From Mucilaginibacter jinjuensis (GTDB lineage: Bacteria; Bacteroidota; Bacteroidia; Sphingobacteriales; Sphingobacteriaceae), in contig NZ_CP117167.1 in assembly GCF_028596025.1 (NCBI RefSeq), positions 620,001 to 684,000 of the forward strand: a DNA stretch of 64,000 nt, read 5' to 3'. Position numbers and translations under genes: made by a program. Under the pieces are notes generated by a model. The model did not search any database and was not told the origin of the DNA. It worked only from the letters and a program-made list of their open reading frames with translations. Shown one piece after another: positions 14,689 to 24,278 of this stretch (within the stretch, counting starts at the first letter, position 1; every line of letters starts with the position of its first letter).

Positions 14689-17600
14689 ATGTTAGGATTT
14701 ATCAGTAAGCTCTTCGGTAATAAATCAGAAAGAGACTTAAAAAGCATACAGCCTTTAGTAGAAAAGATTAAAGCGGAGTTCGCAAAGCTCGAAAACATTA
14801 GTAATGACGAGCTGCGTGCCTTAACGCTTGACTTTAAAGAAAGGATTGCACAGGGGCTTGCAGACATCGATAATGACATTCAGTCAGCAAAAGAGCAGGC
14901 AGAAAGTCCTGAAATTAGCGTTGACGAGAAAGTTGACCTATACACCCGCATCGATAAGCTGGAGAAAGACCGCAACAAAGCGCTTGAAGAGATATTAATG
15001 AATATCCTGCCCGAAGCTTTTGCCGTGGTTAAAGAAACAGCCCGTCGATTAAAAGAAAATAAAACTATTGAGGTTACTGCCTGGGATAGCGACCGTGAGC
15101 TGGCTGCAAAGAAAGCAAACGTTGTTATTAAAGGCGATAAAGCCATACACCATAATACCTGGTTAGCTGCCGGAAACGAAGTTACCTGGGATATGGTACA
15201 CTATGATGTGCAGCTGATTGGTGGTATTGTATTGCACCAGGGTAAAATTGCCGAGATGACCACGGGTGAGGGTAAAACCTTAGTGGCTACCTTGCCTGCT
15301 TACCTTAACGCGCTTGCCGGCCAGGGTGTACACATTGTAACCGTGAATGATTACCTGGCGCGCCGTGACTCGGAGTGGATGGGCCCGTTGTACGAGTTTC
15401 ATGGTTTAAGTGTTGATTGTATTGATAAACACGAGCCTAATTCTGAAGCCCGTCGCAAAGCTTATGGTGCCGATATTACTTTTGGTACCAATAACGAGTT
15501 TGGTTTCGATTACCTGCGCGATAACATGACCCGCACACCGGAAGAACTGGTACAGCGCAAGCTGCACTTTGCGATGGTGGATGAGGTGGATTCGGTATTG
15601 GTGGATGATGCCCGTACCCCGTTAATTATTAGCGGTCCGATCCCTCGTGGTGATGAGCATGAGTTTTACCAGTTGAAACCACGTATCCAACGTTTGGTGG
15701 ATGCACAAAAAGCATATATCAACGGCGCATTAAACGAAGCCAAAAAACAAATTGGTGAAGGTAAAAGCGGAACCGACGAAGGTGGCCTGGCTTTATTACG
15801 TGCACACCGTGGTTTGCCTAAGAGCAAAGCTTTAATTAAGTTTTTGAGCGATGGCAGCAACAGAAGCTTATTGCAAAAAACAGAGAACTATTACATGCAG
15901 GATCAGGGTAAAGAAATGCCTTTGGTTGATGCTGACCTGTTCTTTGTAATCGACGAAAAAAACAACTCGGTTGAACTGACCGAAAAAGGTATAGAACTGA
16001 TCACTGCTTCGGGCGAAGACCCTCACTTCTTTGTAATGCCTGATGTAGGCGGTGAAGTTGCTGAGATCGAAAAATCGACCCTGAGCGCCGAAGAAAAAGT
16101 ACACCGCAAGGATGAGCTGATGCGCGATTTCTCAATCAAATCTGAGCGTATCCACTCGGTTAACCAATTGTTGAAGGCTTATACTTTGTTCGAAAAAGAT
16201 ACAGAGTACATTTTGGATGAAGGCAAGGTTAAAATTGTAGATGAGCAAACAGGCCGTGTACTGGATGGCCGCCGTTATTCTGATGGTTTACACCAGGCTA
16301 TCGAGGCTAAAGAAAACGTAAAGGTTGAAGATGCAACCCAAACTTTTGCTACCGTAACGCTGCAGAACTATTTCCGTATGTACCACAAGCTTTGCGGTAT
16401 GACGGGTACTGCCGTTACCGAAGCCGGCGAGTTATGGGAAATCTATAAACTGGATGTGGTAGAAATTCCTGCCAATAAAGGCATCCAGCGCGATGATCGC
16501 CAGGATCTGGTATATCGTACCATGCGCGAAAAATATAATGCCGTTGCCGATGAGATTGTTAAACTTACACAAGCCGGTCGCCCGGTACTGGTAGGTACAA
16601 CATCTGTAGAAATTTCGGAACTGGTAAGCCGTATGCTGAAACTGCGCGGTATTAAACACAACGTACTGAACGCTAAACTGCACCAGAAAGAGGCTGATAT
16701 TGTGGCCGAAGCCGGTAAAGCTGGAACTGTAACCATTGCTACCAACATGGCTGGCCGTGGTACGGATATTAAATTGGGCGAAGGTGTTAAGGAAGCCGGT
16801 GGTTTAGCCATTGTAGGCACCGAACGCCATGAGTCTCGTCGTGTCGATCGCCAGTTACGTGGTCGTGCTGGTCGTCAGGGCGATCCGGGTTCTTCACAGT
16901 TCTTCGTATCGTTAGAGGATAACCTGATGCGTTTATTCGGGTCAGAGCGTATCTCTAACCTGATGGTACGTATGGGTATCGAAGAGGGCGAAGTAATTCA
17001 ACACTCCATGATCACCAAGTCTATCGAGCGTGCACAGAAAAAAGTAGAAGAAAATAACTTCGGTATCCGTAAGCGTTTGTTAGAGTATGATGACGTGATG
17101 AACTCACAACGTACTGTAATTTATGCTAAACGTAAAAACGCCCTGTTTGGCGAGCGTTTGGATGTTGATTTGAGCAACACCATTTTTGATGTAATTGAAG
17201 ATGTGGTTACCGAGTATAAAGAATCAAATAACTACGAAGGTTTACAGTTGGAAATTATCCGCTTGTTCTCTTTCGATGTTGAGTTAAGCCAGGATGAGTT
17301 TGCAGGCAGCACAGTTGTTAAATTAACTGACAAGATTTTTGCCGAGGTAACAGATTTCTACCATCGTAAGCAACAGGCTATTGCTGACCAGGCTTACCCG
17401 GTACTAAAGGATGTATTTGATACTCGCGGTGAGTATGTAGAAAATATTGTGGTACCGTTTACAGATGGTATCCACGGTATACAGGTAGCAGTGCCGCTTA
17501 AAAAGGCAGTTGAAAACCACGGTTTGGAAGTGTTTAAATCTTTCGAGAAAAACGTAACCTTATCGCTGATCGATGATGCCTGGAAAGAGCACCTGCGCGA

Positions 17601-17994
17601 AATGGACGAGTTAAAGCAATCGGTACAAAACGCCGTTTACGAACAAAAAGACCCACTATTGGTTTACAAGTTCGAAGCGTTTGAACTGTTCCGCTCGATG
17701 CTGGCCAACGTGAATAAAGAAATGGTTAGCTTCCTGTTCAGAGGCGGTATCCCGCAACAGCAGGAGCCTGATGAAATTCAGGAAGCACGCCCTCAGCCTA
17801 AAACAGATATGCGCCAGATGCGTACATCTAAACCAGAGCTGATGCAGGATGGCAGCGGCATTGAACTGGCCGACATGCCGGATGCGCCAAAAGCAACCCC
17901 GATACGCGTTGATCCAAAAATTGGCCGTAACGATCCTTGCCCTTGCGGTAGCGGTAAAAAATATAAAAACTGCCACGGCGTAGGCGAGAATTAA
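14689..17994 (+). CDS. secA: Preprotein translocase ATPase SecA
   Basis: The SecA motor that pushes unfolded preproteins through SecYEG, cytoplasmic and peripheral at the inner membrane. At 1101 residues it is longer than the roughly 900 of E. coli, with the extra length in insertions such as the Gly/Ser-rich stretch around residues 340-400, as in other Bacteroidota. Visible are the Walker A region [16 protein letters not shown], Walker [17 protein letters not shown], the helicase segment [13 protein letters not shown], and the C-terminal zinc and SecB-binding motif [19 protein letters not shown]. The ATG at 14689 begins [18 protein letters not shown], a typical SecA start. The stop codon is the first base group of a dispersed repeat. 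Confidence 0.98.
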   Translation: MLGFISKLFGNKSERDLKSIQPLVEKIKAEFAKLENISNDELRALTLDFKERIAQGLADIDNDIQSAKEQAESPEISVDEKVDLYTRIDKLEKDRNKALEEILMNILPEAFAVVKETARRLKENKTIEVTAWDSDRELAAKKANVVIKGDKAIHHNTWLAAGNEVTWDMVHYDVQLIGGIVLHQGKIAEMTTGEGKTLVATLPAYLNALAGQGVHIVTVNDYLARRDSEWMGPLYEFHGLSVDCIDKHEPNSEARRKAYGADITFGTNNEFGFDYLRDNMTRTPEELVQRKLHFAMVDEVDSVLVDDARTPLIISGPIPRGDEHEFYQLKPRIQRLVDAQKAYINGALNEAKKQIGEGKSGTDEGGLALLRAHRGLPKSKALIKFLSDGSNRSLLQKTENYYMQDQGKEMPLVDADLFFVIDEKNNSVELTEKGIELITASGEDPHFFVMPDVGGEVAEIEKSTLSAEEKVHRKDELMRDFSIKSERIHSVNQLLKAYTLFEKDTEYILDEGKVKIVDEQTGRVLDGRRYSDGLHQAIEAKENVKVEDATQTFATVTLQNYFRMYHKLCGMTGTAVTEAGELWEIYKLDVVEIPANKGIQRDDRQDLVYRTMREKYNAVADEIVKLTQAGRPVLVGTTSVEISELVSRMLKLRGIKHNVLNAKLHQKEADIVAEAGKAGTVTIATNMAGRGTDIKLGEGVKEAGGLAIVGTERHESRRVDRQLRGRAGRQGDPGSSQFFVSLEDNLMRLFGSERISNLMVRMGIEEGEVIQHSMITKSIERAQKKVEENNFGIRKRLLEYDDVMNSQRTVIYAKRKNALFGERLDVDLSNTIFDVIEDVVTEYKESNNYEGLQLEIIRLFSFDVELSQDEFAGSTVVKLTDKIFAEVTDFYHRKQQAIADQAYPVLKDVFDTRGEYVENIVVPFTDGIHGIQVAVPLKKAVENHGLEVFKSFEKNVTLSLIDDAWKEHLREMDELKQSVQNAVYEQKDPLLVYKFEAFELFRSMLANVNKEMVSFLFRGGIPQQQEPDEIQEARPQPKTDMRQMRTSKPELMQDGSGIELADMPDAPKATPIRVDPKIGRNDPCPCGSGKKYKNCHGVGEN

Positions 17995-18031
17995 ACCCCC
18001 TCTAAATCTCCCCCTGAAAGGGGAGACTTTA
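17992..18031 (+). repeat. Stop-codon-associated TAAACCCCCTC repeat
   Basis: Begins at the secA stop (TAAACCCCCTCTAAATC) and includes the hairpin TCTCCCC-CTGAAA-GGGGAGA. Second member of the family also seen at 11312 and 59696; it may serve as the secA terminator. Confidence 0.65.
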
Positions 18032-18082
18032 GGAAATATAAATTTGTCATTGCCTAACGAGTGAGGCAATTCAAATAACACC

Positions 18083-18162
18083 GTCATTGCGAGGTACGAA
18101 GCAATCCCAAACTATACAGAGCCGCTCTGTAAATCGGGGATTGCTTCGTACCTCGCAATGAC
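18083..18162. repeat. GTCAT-family repeat (type A), complete copy
   Basis: An 80-bp inverted repeat GTCATTGCGAGGTACGAAGC ... GCTTCGTACCTCGCAATGAC with inner AGAGC/GCTCT. A smaller hairpin that starts GTCATTGCCT and contains ATTGCCT/AGGCAAT lies immediately upstream at 18044-18070. Confidence 0.8.
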
Positions 18163-18192
18163 GTTATAGTTTAACAGACATTATTACATTCA

Positions 18193-18636
18193 ATGAAAAA
18201 CACAGCATCCCCTTACAAAACCCTTTTGTATATCACCGGATGCTGTTTTTTTATGCTTTGCAGTTTGGTATCTCAAGCCCAAACCCGCGGCAAAGTAGAA
18301 GTTATTAAAGATCCCCGTGTTGATACGCTGATTAACCGCAAGCTTAACGGTGGCGGCTCAGGTGGGCTTTCCTCTTTAGGTTACCGGGTACAGGTGTACA
18401 ACGGGGCCAATCGCACCGCAGCCTACAAGGCCGAAGCTAAATTTCAACAAAACTATCCCGATATTCGTACCTATGTTACCTACAATGAGCCCAATTTTAA
18501 GGTTCGCGTGGGCGATTTCAGGACCAGGTTAGAGGCAACCAAAATGATGGAGCAACTGAAGCCCTGGTTCCCGCTGATGTTTATTATCCCGGAAAAAATT
18601 AATCCACCAAAACTGGATTCAGATACACAGAACTAA
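18193..18636 (+). CDS. SPOR-domain exported protein
   Basis: A 147-residue exported protein: signal peptide through SLVSQAQ, a short Gly/Ser linker (GGGSGGLSS), then a C-terminal SPOR domain (about 60-135; GYRVQVYNGANRTAAYKAEAK ... FKVRVGDFRTRLEA). SPOR domains bind denuded peptidoglycan glycan strands, often at the division site. The stop overlaps the next start (TAATG at 18634), so it is translationally coupled to an M20 amidohydrolase. Confidence 0.88.
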   Translation: MKNTASPYKTLLYITGCCFFMLCSLVSQAQTRGKVEVIKDPRVDTLINRKLNGGGSGGLSSLGYRVQVYNGANRTAAYKAEAKFQQNYPDIRTYVTYNEPNFKVRVGDFRTRLEATKMMEQLKPWFPLMFIIPEKINPPKLDSDTQN

Positions 18637-19820
18637 TGATTAAAGAACGTATACAGCTGATAGCTGAAGAAATTTTTAATGATGTGGTTGGCAATCGCCG
18701 CCACTTGCACACCAACCCCGAGCTGTCTTTTCACGAAGTGGCAACCTCGGCGTTTGTGGCCTCAAAGTTAGATGAACTTGAAATCCCTTATGTGCGCATG
18801 GCAGATAACGGATTGGTAGGATTAATAGTTGGCAATAAACCATCTGACAGAGTAGTTGCCCTGCGTGCCGATATGGACGCATTGCCTATTACCGAAACCA
18901 ATGATGTGCCTTACAAATCGCAAAATGTGGGTGTAATGCATGCTTGCGGTCACGATGCGCACACATCATCATTGTTGGGTACAGCTACCATTCTGTCGCG
19001 CATGAAGAATGATTTTGCCGGTACGGTGAAATTAATCTTTCAACCGGCTGAAGAAAAATTGCCCGGTGGTGCCAACCTGATGATACAGGAAGGCGTGCTG
19101 GAAAATCCGAAACCACAGGCGGTTATCGGCCAGCACGTAATGCCTTTTATTGATGCCGGTAAAGTTGGTTTCCGTGCAGGTAAATACATGGCCTCTACAG
19201 ATGAAATTTATGTTAGAGTAATTGGTAAAGGTGGCCACGGTGCCCAGCCTCAGCAAAATATAGACCCGGTTATTATTACGGCGCACATGCTTACTGCATT
19301 ACAGCAGGTGATCAGTCGTTTTGCAGATCCGAAGAACCCGTCGGTATTATCATTTGGTAAAGTAATTGCTAATGGCGCTACCAACGTAATCCCTAATGAG
19401 GTATACCTCGAAGGTACCTTCCGTACGATGGACGAGAAATGGCGTGCGGATGCACATATCCGCATGAAAAAACTGGCCGAAGGTTTATGCGAAAGCATGG
19501 GCGCTAAATGCGAGTTTACCATCATGAAGGGCTATCCATACCTCATTAACGAAGAGAAACTGACTGCCAATGTAAAAGGCTTTGCAGTTGATTACCTTGG
19601 CGAGGAAAACGTACTCGACCTTGATATCTGGATGGCTGGTGAAGATTTTGCTTACTACTCGCACGCTGCCGATAGCTGTTTTTACCGCCTGGGTACCCGT
19701 AACGAAAGTCGCGGTATTACATCATCGGTACATACACCAACGTTTGATATTGAAGAGTCGGCATTGATGGGCAGTACCGGTTTAATGGCTTACATTGCTC
19801 TTAAACAATTAGGCAACTAA
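18636..19820 (+). CDS. M20-family amidohydrolase/peptidase
   Basis: A 394-residue metallo-amidohydrolase of the M20D group (N-acyl-amino-acid or hippurate hydrolases). Di-zinc ligands are visible in VMHACGHDAHTSSLLG, the general base in FQPAEEKLPGGA, and the late His in SSVHTPTFD; RADMDALPITE is the usual M20D signature. The dimerisation domain lies in the middle (about 185-300). No signal peptide, so cytoplasmic. The ATG at 18636 overlaps the SPOR stop by one base. Substrate unknown. Confidence 0.95.
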   Translation: MIKERIQLIAEEIFNDVVGNRRHLHTNPELSFHEVATSAFVASKLDELEIPYVRMADNGLVGLIVGNKPSDRVVALRADMDALPITETNDVPYKSQNVGVMHACGHDAHTSSLLGTATILSRMKNDFAGTVKLIFQPAEEKLPGGANLMIQEGVLENPKPQAVIGQHVMPFIDAGKVGFRAGKYMASTDEIYVRVIGKGGHGAQPQQNIDPVIITAHMLTALQQVISRFADPKNPSVLSFGKVIANGATNVIPNEVYLEGTFRTMDEKWRADAHIRMKKLAEGLCESMGAKCEFTIMKGYPYLINEEKLTANVKGFAVDYLGEENVLDLDIWMAGEDFAYYSHAADSCFYRLGTRNESRGITSSVHTPTFDIEESALMGSTGLMAYIALKQLGN

Positions 19821-19829
19821 GCCCGGCTG

Positions 19830-20759
19830 ATGAAGAAATTTATTCTAAGTATTACCTTTGTGCTGATGGGCTTTTGCGCCCTGCATGCCCAGCAGATCAA
19901 CAGGTTTAACCCGGATACCATTAAGTCGGTGGTGATCGACTCTAACATCGTCAACATCAAATCGCACAAACTAAACGTGCAGGATTTTATTGATGCTGTT
20001 GTTGCCGACACCAGTTTTTACAAAGCTTTTCACAATATGAAAGGCTACGATTTTATTGCCGAAAACCGTATCTATACCTTCGACAAAAAGAATAAGGTTA
20101 ATGGCAAGATTTACCGTAAGCTGCACCATGGTGATGTAAACGGAAAACATACTATTGAAACCCTGGCTAAACGCGATAGCGGTAACCTGTACAAAAGCAA
20201 TGGGAAATATCAGTTGTATACGGTTGAGATGTTTGATTACATTTTTCAGAACGCCTATAATTCAGATTTTTCTTCGATTGAAGACCTGCCAGGTGGAGGC
20301 AAAAATGAAACCTACAAGGATAAGCTGAAAACGCTGATCTTCCGCCCGGGTACTAAGGTTACGGGCATACCTTTCATTAGTAGCAAAACGGAGATCTTTG
20401 GTAAAGACATGCGCGAGTTTTACCTGTACCAGTTTGCCCGCGGCACATACCTGGATTCGATCCCCGTATACCGTTTTAAAGTGATCCGCAAGCCCAGCAC
20501 CAGTGATGGCGATGTAATGATTAACGAGATGACCACCATCTTTGATACCCGCACCTTTCAGATACTGGGGCGCTACATCGATATGAAATACAGCAATATG
20601 TTCTTCGACTTTAACGTGCAAATGAACATTGAACTCAACAACTACAACGGTACGCTGCTACCCGCCAAAATAAGCTACCAGGGTAACTGGAACGTACCTT
20701 TCCATAAAGAGGAGCGTGCTGCGTTTTTGATATTGCATAAGGAATATAAGAAAGAGTAG
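19830..20759 (+). CDS. Conserved exported protein of unknown function
   Basis: A 309-residue protein with a clear signal peptide (MKKFILSITFVLMGFCALHAQ) and no domain that I recognise. It is rich in beta-strand-like alternating segments (KYQLYTVEMFDYIFQNAY, KIYRKLHHGDVNGKHTIE). It ends YQGNWNVPFHKEERAAFLILHKEYKKE, a little like outer-membrane-associated carboxypeptidase-regulatory-like proteins without their plug. It follows the M20 gene by 9 bp and is probably its operon partner; a terminator closes the operon. Confidence 0.75.
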   Translation: MKKFILSITFVLMGFCALHAQQINRFNPDTIKSVVIDSNIVNIKSHKLNVQDFIDAVVADTSFYKAFHNMKGYDFIAENRIYTFDKKNKVNGKIYRKLHHGDVNGKHTIETLAKRDSGNLYKSNGKYQLYTVEMFDYIFQNAYNSDFSSIEDLPGGGKNETYKDKLKTLIFRPGTKVTGIPFISSKTEIFGKDMREFYLYQFARGTYLDSIPVYRFKVIRKPSTSDGDVMINEMTTIFDTRTFQILGRYIDMKYSNMFFDFNVQMNIELNNYNGTLLPAKISYQGNWNVPFHKEERAAFLILHKEYKKE

Positions 20760-20773
20760 AGGCACGTCGTAAG

Positions 20774-20800
20774 GAGACACAATACTTTGTGTCTCTTTTT
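20774..20800 (+). terminator. Rho-independent terminator
   Basis: 9-bp stem GAGACACAA / TTGTGTCTC with a TACT loop, followed by TTTTT, 14 bp after the exported-protein stop. Confidence 0.85.
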
Positions 20801-20827
20801 GTTTAATTGGATTGTTAAACGTGCCCT

Positions 20828-20897
20828 GTCACACTGAGGCACTCGAAGTGTCGCGCGCAGAGGCCTGCCCACCATGCTTCGAGTGCCTCAGTATGAC
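20828..20897. repeat. GTCAT-family repeat (type B)
   Basis: A 70-bp inverted repeat GTCACACTGAGGCACTCGAAG ... CTTCGAGTGCCTCAGTATGAC, with the end changed to GTCAC on the left. Located between convergent genes. Confidence 0.75.
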
Positions 20898-20950
20898 AGC
20901 CCTCTTCTCTTGAAGCTACGAGGAACGACTGCTACTGCCACTAACTCCTG

Positions 20951-21328
20951 CTACTTCTTACTTTCCGCCAGCGACAATAAATTCCCATCCGGGTCTTTAA
21001 ACCAGGCTACCTTAGTGCCGTCTGGGGCTAACCAGATACCCAGGTCATCCTGCTCAAAAAAGCCGAAGATTTCGAAATAGATTCCTTTGGCGGTCATTTT
21101 GACAATCATGTCTTCAATATTATTTACACCCCAGCCCAATACCGTAAATGGATGTGGTATTAATGCCTGTACCGTGGTTACGCGCAGTAACGTTCCGTTG
21201 GCATCAAATTCTAAAGCAAAGGGGCTTTCTGATACTTGCGTTAAGCCTAATGTTTCGCCGTAAAATTCTTTAGCGCGTGTTGGGTTTAAGGTAGGGATAA
21301 ATGCGTGGAGTGGAGAAGTGTTGAGCAT
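20951..21328 (-). CDS. VOC/glyoxalase-fold protein
   Basis: A 125-residue single VOC domain (glyoxalase/bleomycin-resistance fold). The opening LHAFIPTLNPTRAKEFYGETLGL is the standard first beta-alpha unit, and the end GTKVAWFKDPDGNLLSLAE is the typical last strand with its conserved Glu metal position. The first strand has His near the N-terminus. Such proteins include metal-dependent dioxygenases, isomerases and antibiotic-binding proteins; the function is not predictable here. Monocistronic; ATG start at 21328. Confidence 0.9.
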   Translation of the reverse strand: MLNTSPLHAFIPTLNPTRAKEFYGETLGLTQVSESPFALEFDANGTLLRVTTVQALIPHPFTVLGWGVNNIEDMIVKMTAKGIYFEIFGFFEQDDLGIWLAPDGTKVAWFKDPDGNLLSLAESKK

Positions 21329-21405
21329 GATGTTGGATGGTTTATATGCTTAAAATTAGTAAAAAAATGTCATTGAATGAGATCCGCGGTACTTACGTTT
21401 ACCAC

Positions 21406-21512
21406 GTCATTGCGAGGTACGAAGCAATCGCGAACTATACAGAGCCGTTCTGTATAGCTGAATTGCATAGTCGGGGATTGCCATCCCGACAGTAGTTGGG
21501 ACTCGCAATGAC
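21406..21512. repeat. GTCAT-family repeat (type A), diverged copy
   Basis: Starts GTCATTGCGAGGTACGAAGC and ends ACTCGCAATGAC. The right half is altered by an additional hairpin (ATTGCCATCCCGACAG ... TTGGGA), making it 107 bp rather than about 80. Confidence 0.7.
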
Positions 21513-21531
21513 GGTTATGGTGTAAAGCAAA

Positions 21532-21555
21532 AAGGCTTTCCTAATGGAAAGCCTT
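21532..21555 (-). terminator. Terminator for asnS
   Basis: 10-bp perfect stem AAGGCTTTCC / GGAAAGCCTT with a 4-nt loop; read leftward it is followed by a T-run. It lies 28 bp past the asnS stop. Confidence 0.85.
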
Positions 21556-21582
21556 GAATACTATTATTAACCCAAAGGGGTA

Positions 21583-23019
21583 TTAAAACTCTGCGTTTTT
21601 AGGGAACCTTGGGAAAGGGATCACGTCGCGGATGTTACCCATACCGGTAACAAACAGTACCAAACGCTCGAAACCTAAACCAAAACCAGCATGCGGACAA
21701 GCACCGAAACGGCGGGTATCCAGGTACCACCAAAGCTCATCTTTAGGGATGCCGATCTCGTCCATGCGTTGCTCCAGTTTATCCAAACGTTCCTCACGTT
21801 GCGAACCACCGATAATTTCACCAATGCCCGGGAACAGGATGTCCATAGCGGCAACGGTTTTGCCATCGTCGTTCTGGCGCATGTAGAAAGATTTAATCTC
21901 TTTCGGGTAATCAGTAAGGATAACCGGTTTTTTAAAGTGTTTCTCAACCAGGTAACGCTCATGCTCCGATTGTAAATCTGTTCCCCAACCTTCTACCGGG
22001 TAGGCAAACTTTTTCTTCTTATTCGGAGTCGATTCCTTTAAGATCTCGATAGCTTCAGTATAAGTCAGGCGTTGGAAATCGTTATCCAGGCAAAATTGCA
22101 GTTTATCCAACAAGCTCATTTCAGCCCGTTCGTTCTGCGGTTTTTGCTTGTCTTCATCCTCTAAACGCTGAGTTAAAAACTCGAGGTCTTCTCTGTTATT
22201 TTCAAGAGCGTAGCTAATTACATATTTCAGTAAAGCTTCGGCCAAATCCATGTTATCTGCCAGATCATAGAAAGCCATTTCCGGCTCAATCATCCAGAAC
22301 TCGGCCAGGTGGCGGGTTGTGTTTGAGTTTTCGGCACGGAAAGTTGGGCCGAAAGTATAAATATCGCTTAGGGCCATTGCACCCAGCTCGCCTTCCAGCT
22401 GACCAGATACGGTTAAGTTGGTCGATTTTCCGAAGAAATCCTGTTTAAAGTCGATCTCGCCTTCTTCTGTACGTGGCAGGTTGTTCAGGTCAAGGTTTGT
22501 TACACGAAATGCTTCACCGGCACCCTCAGCATCCGACTGTGTAATTACCGGTGTGTGCAGGTAAACAAACCCACGCTCCTGGAAGAACTTGTGAACAGCA
22601 AAAGATAAACTATTACGCACACGGAAAATAGCGCCGAAAGTATTGGTGCGGAAACGCAGGTGCGCAATCTCGCGTAAAAACTCCAGGCTATGCTTTTTAG
22701 GTTGCAGCGGGTATTTTTCAGGATCGCTATCACCCAGTATTTCAATCGCAGTTGCTTTGATGTCGAATTTCTGGCCTTTGCCCAATGATTCTACCAACGT
22801 ACCGGTAACGCTAAGCGCAGCACCGGTGGTAATGCGTTTAAGCAGAGCTTCGTCGGTGTTCTGAAAATCAACTACAATCTGGATATTATTATTGGTAGAG
22901 CCGTCATTTAAAGCGATAAACTGGTTGTTACGGAATGTACGTACCCAACCCTTAACTGTAACCTCAATGTTTGTTTCTGTGCTTTCCAGCAGTGCTTTAA
23001 TTTTAATGCGCTTACTCAT
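21583..23019 (-). CDS. asnS: Asparagine-tRNA ligase
   Basis: Class II aminoacyl-tRNA synthetase charging tRNA-Asn; 478 residues, a normal length. An N-terminal OB-fold anticodon-binding domain (about 1-110; [20 protein letters not shown]) precedes the catalytic domain. That domain has motif 2 as [20 protein letters not shown] and motif 3 as [14 protein letters not shown]. The ATG at 23019 ([11 protein letters not shown]) is preferred to a start 8 codons upstream. A TATTTTTG promoter element lies 22 bp before it. AsnRS is separated from AspRS by motif and length; a lysyl or aspartyl enzyme would differ in the GGxxR region. Confidence 0.97.
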   Translation of the reverse strand: MSKRIKIKALLESTETNIEVTVKGWVRTFRNNQFIALNDGSTNNNIQIVVDFQNTDEALLKRITTGAALSVTGTLVESLGKGQKFDIKATAIEILGDSDPEKYPLQPKKHSLEFLREIAHLRFRTNTFGAIFRVRNSLSFAVHKFFQERGFVYLHTPVITQSDAEGAGEAFRVTNLDLNNLPRTEEGEIDFKQDFFGKSTNLTVSGQLEGELGAMALSDIYTFGPTFRAENSNTTRHLAEFWMIEPEMAFYDLADNMDLAEALLKYVISYALENNREDLEFLTQRLEDEDKQKPQNERAEMSLLDKLQFCLDNDFQRLTYTEAIEILKESTPNKKKKFAYPVEGWGTDLQSEHERYLVEKHFKKPVILTDYPKEIKSFYMRQNDDGKTVAAMDILFPGIGEIIGGSQREERLDKLEQRMDEIGIPKDELWWYLDTRRFGACPHAGFGLGFERLVLFVTGMGNIRDVIPFPRFPKNAEF

Positions 23020-23040
23020 ATCCAATAAAAATGTGAATGG

Positions 23041-23071
23041 CAAAAATACAATTTATTAAATACGGAGGCAA
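23041..23071 (-). promoter_or_regulatory. asnS promoter
   Basis: On the minus strand TATTTTTG (23048-23041) fits the TAnnTTTG -7 element and TTG at 23071-23069 the upstream element, with a 20-bp spacer. It lies 22 bp ahead of the asnS ATG. Confidence 0.6.
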
Positions 23072-23093
23072 TCAATACATTATTAAACATGCA

Positions 23094-23600
23094 CTAATTA
23101 ACTATGTATACGCCGACGTGGTTAATCGGGGCTTTAAAAGCACCGTAAGTAAACACTATTTTATTGGGTGTGCTATTGTTATCAGCAGGATATTTTTCGA
23201 AAGTAAGGTCAAAATTACCGGTCATGATGTTTTTACCTTCATCGTAACGGGTAATAGTTAATTGGTTTGTGGCATCATTACTTAACCTGTATGAACTGAA
23301 AGGCTTATTTAGAGTTGTGCCGCTATTGCCATAATAGGTAGTTAAATCGCTCTGTTTATATTTGCCAACCCCTTTGCTTTTAAATATAAAGTTTAAAGTT
23401 TCGCCGCCATTTTGGGCATTAATTAAAATAGCATCATTTGGGTTGTTATCTGTAGAAAGCGGTAAAGGATTTGTGCCTATCCACATCACACCATTTTTCT
23501 TTGCAGAAACGGTATATGCTGCTTCGGCCGGCGAATCATCTTTTTTGCAGGCACCTAACACGTATATCAGCACTAATGGTAGCAAAATGAGTTTTTTCAT
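23094..23600 (-). CDS. Hypothetical lipoprotein (pair member 2)
   Basis: A 168-residue lipoprotein: signal MKKLILLPLVLIYVLG ending in lipobox LGAC followed by KKDD. The mature part is beta-rich (YTVSAKKNGVMWIG, TLNFIFKSKGVGKYKQSDL, NIMTGNFDLTFEKYP), resembling small DUF6252-like Bacteroidota lipoproteins. It follows a similar gene 45 bp upstream (24131-23646). Both have xxxASKNGVxW near the start and a GxFxLTF strand near the end. Function unknown; the anchor is probably in the outer membrane. Confidence 0.8.
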   Translation of the reverse strand: MKKLILLPLVLIYVLGACKKDDSPAEAAYTVSAKKNGVMWIGTNPLPLSTDNNPNDAILINAQNGGETLNFIFKSKGVGKYKQSDLTTYYGNSGTTLNKPFSSYRLSNDATNQLTITRYDEGKNIMTGNFDLTFEKYPADNNSTPNKIVFTYGAFKAPINHVGVYIVN

Positions 23601-23645
23601 GATAGGTAATTTAGATTTTAATTAGCGTTACCAGATTGCTGTAAT

Positions 23646-24131
23646 TTATAAAGCAATACTTAAAGCCGATTTAAATTCGCCCTGGTTAAAAGTTACTGTA
23701 GCAGGGTTAGAGTCGGCTACGCCCGTCTTTTTAAAAGTTAGGGTAAAGGTGCCTTGTATTTCGCTGCTGCTGGGTTTGGTTACACTAATTGTATTGTCTT
23801 TTGTGGTATCTAAAGTATATGTACTCATAATTACATCCTGCCCAATAGTGGTATAAAATGTTGTTTTGGCAGGGTCGGGTATATAATTGCCCTGGCTGTT
23901 TAATTTAGCAAGAATGCTGATATGCTCTTCGCCCAGGGAACCGCCAACAACTATGGTATCTGGCTTAGTTTTTTGAGCATTAAAAATAGAATACGATTTG
24001 GTGCTCCACGACACCCCATTTTTACTGGCTTTGATGTAGTAAATATTTGGCGTGTCGGCTTGTTTATCTTTTTTACAGCTAAACATTAAAACAGCAAACA
24101 AAGCCAAAAGGCTAACGGTTAGGTTTTTCAT
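23646..24131 (-). CDS. Hypothetical lipoprotein (pair member 1)
   Basis: A 161-residue lipoprotein with signal MKNLTVSLLALFAVLM and lipobox FSCKKDKQ. The mature part YYIKASKNGVSWSTKSY, then ILAKLNSQGNYIPD and IQGTFTLTFKKTG, parallels its downstream neighbour, so the two are diverged tandem paralogues in one leftward operon. Unknown function. It is divergent from dnaG with a 147-bp gap. Confidence 0.8.
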   Translation of the reverse strand: MKNLTVSLLALFAVLMFSCKKDKQADTPNIYYIKASKNGVSWSTKSYSIFNAQKTKPDTIVVGGSLGEEHISILAKLNSQGNYIPDPAKTTFYTTIGQDVIMSTYTLDTTKDNTISVTKPSSSEIQGTFTLTFKKTGVADSNPATVTFNQGEFKSALSIAL

Positions 24132-24278
24132 CGGTGTATAAGTAAGGTTACTAAATACAATACGTTAGCAGTTAACCGTTTGCTACAGTAGGCAAATTTT
24201 TGTTAAATTGTACGCAGGGTATCAATCTGTAATTGTCTATTTTTGTTGTCCCTTAAAATAAGCGTTTCTAATTAAAGC

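Noticed and set aside
17656..18087. 143-codon frame antisense to the end of secA
   Set aside because: It is opposite a strongly conserved secA region and runs into repeats; composition fits a shadow frame.
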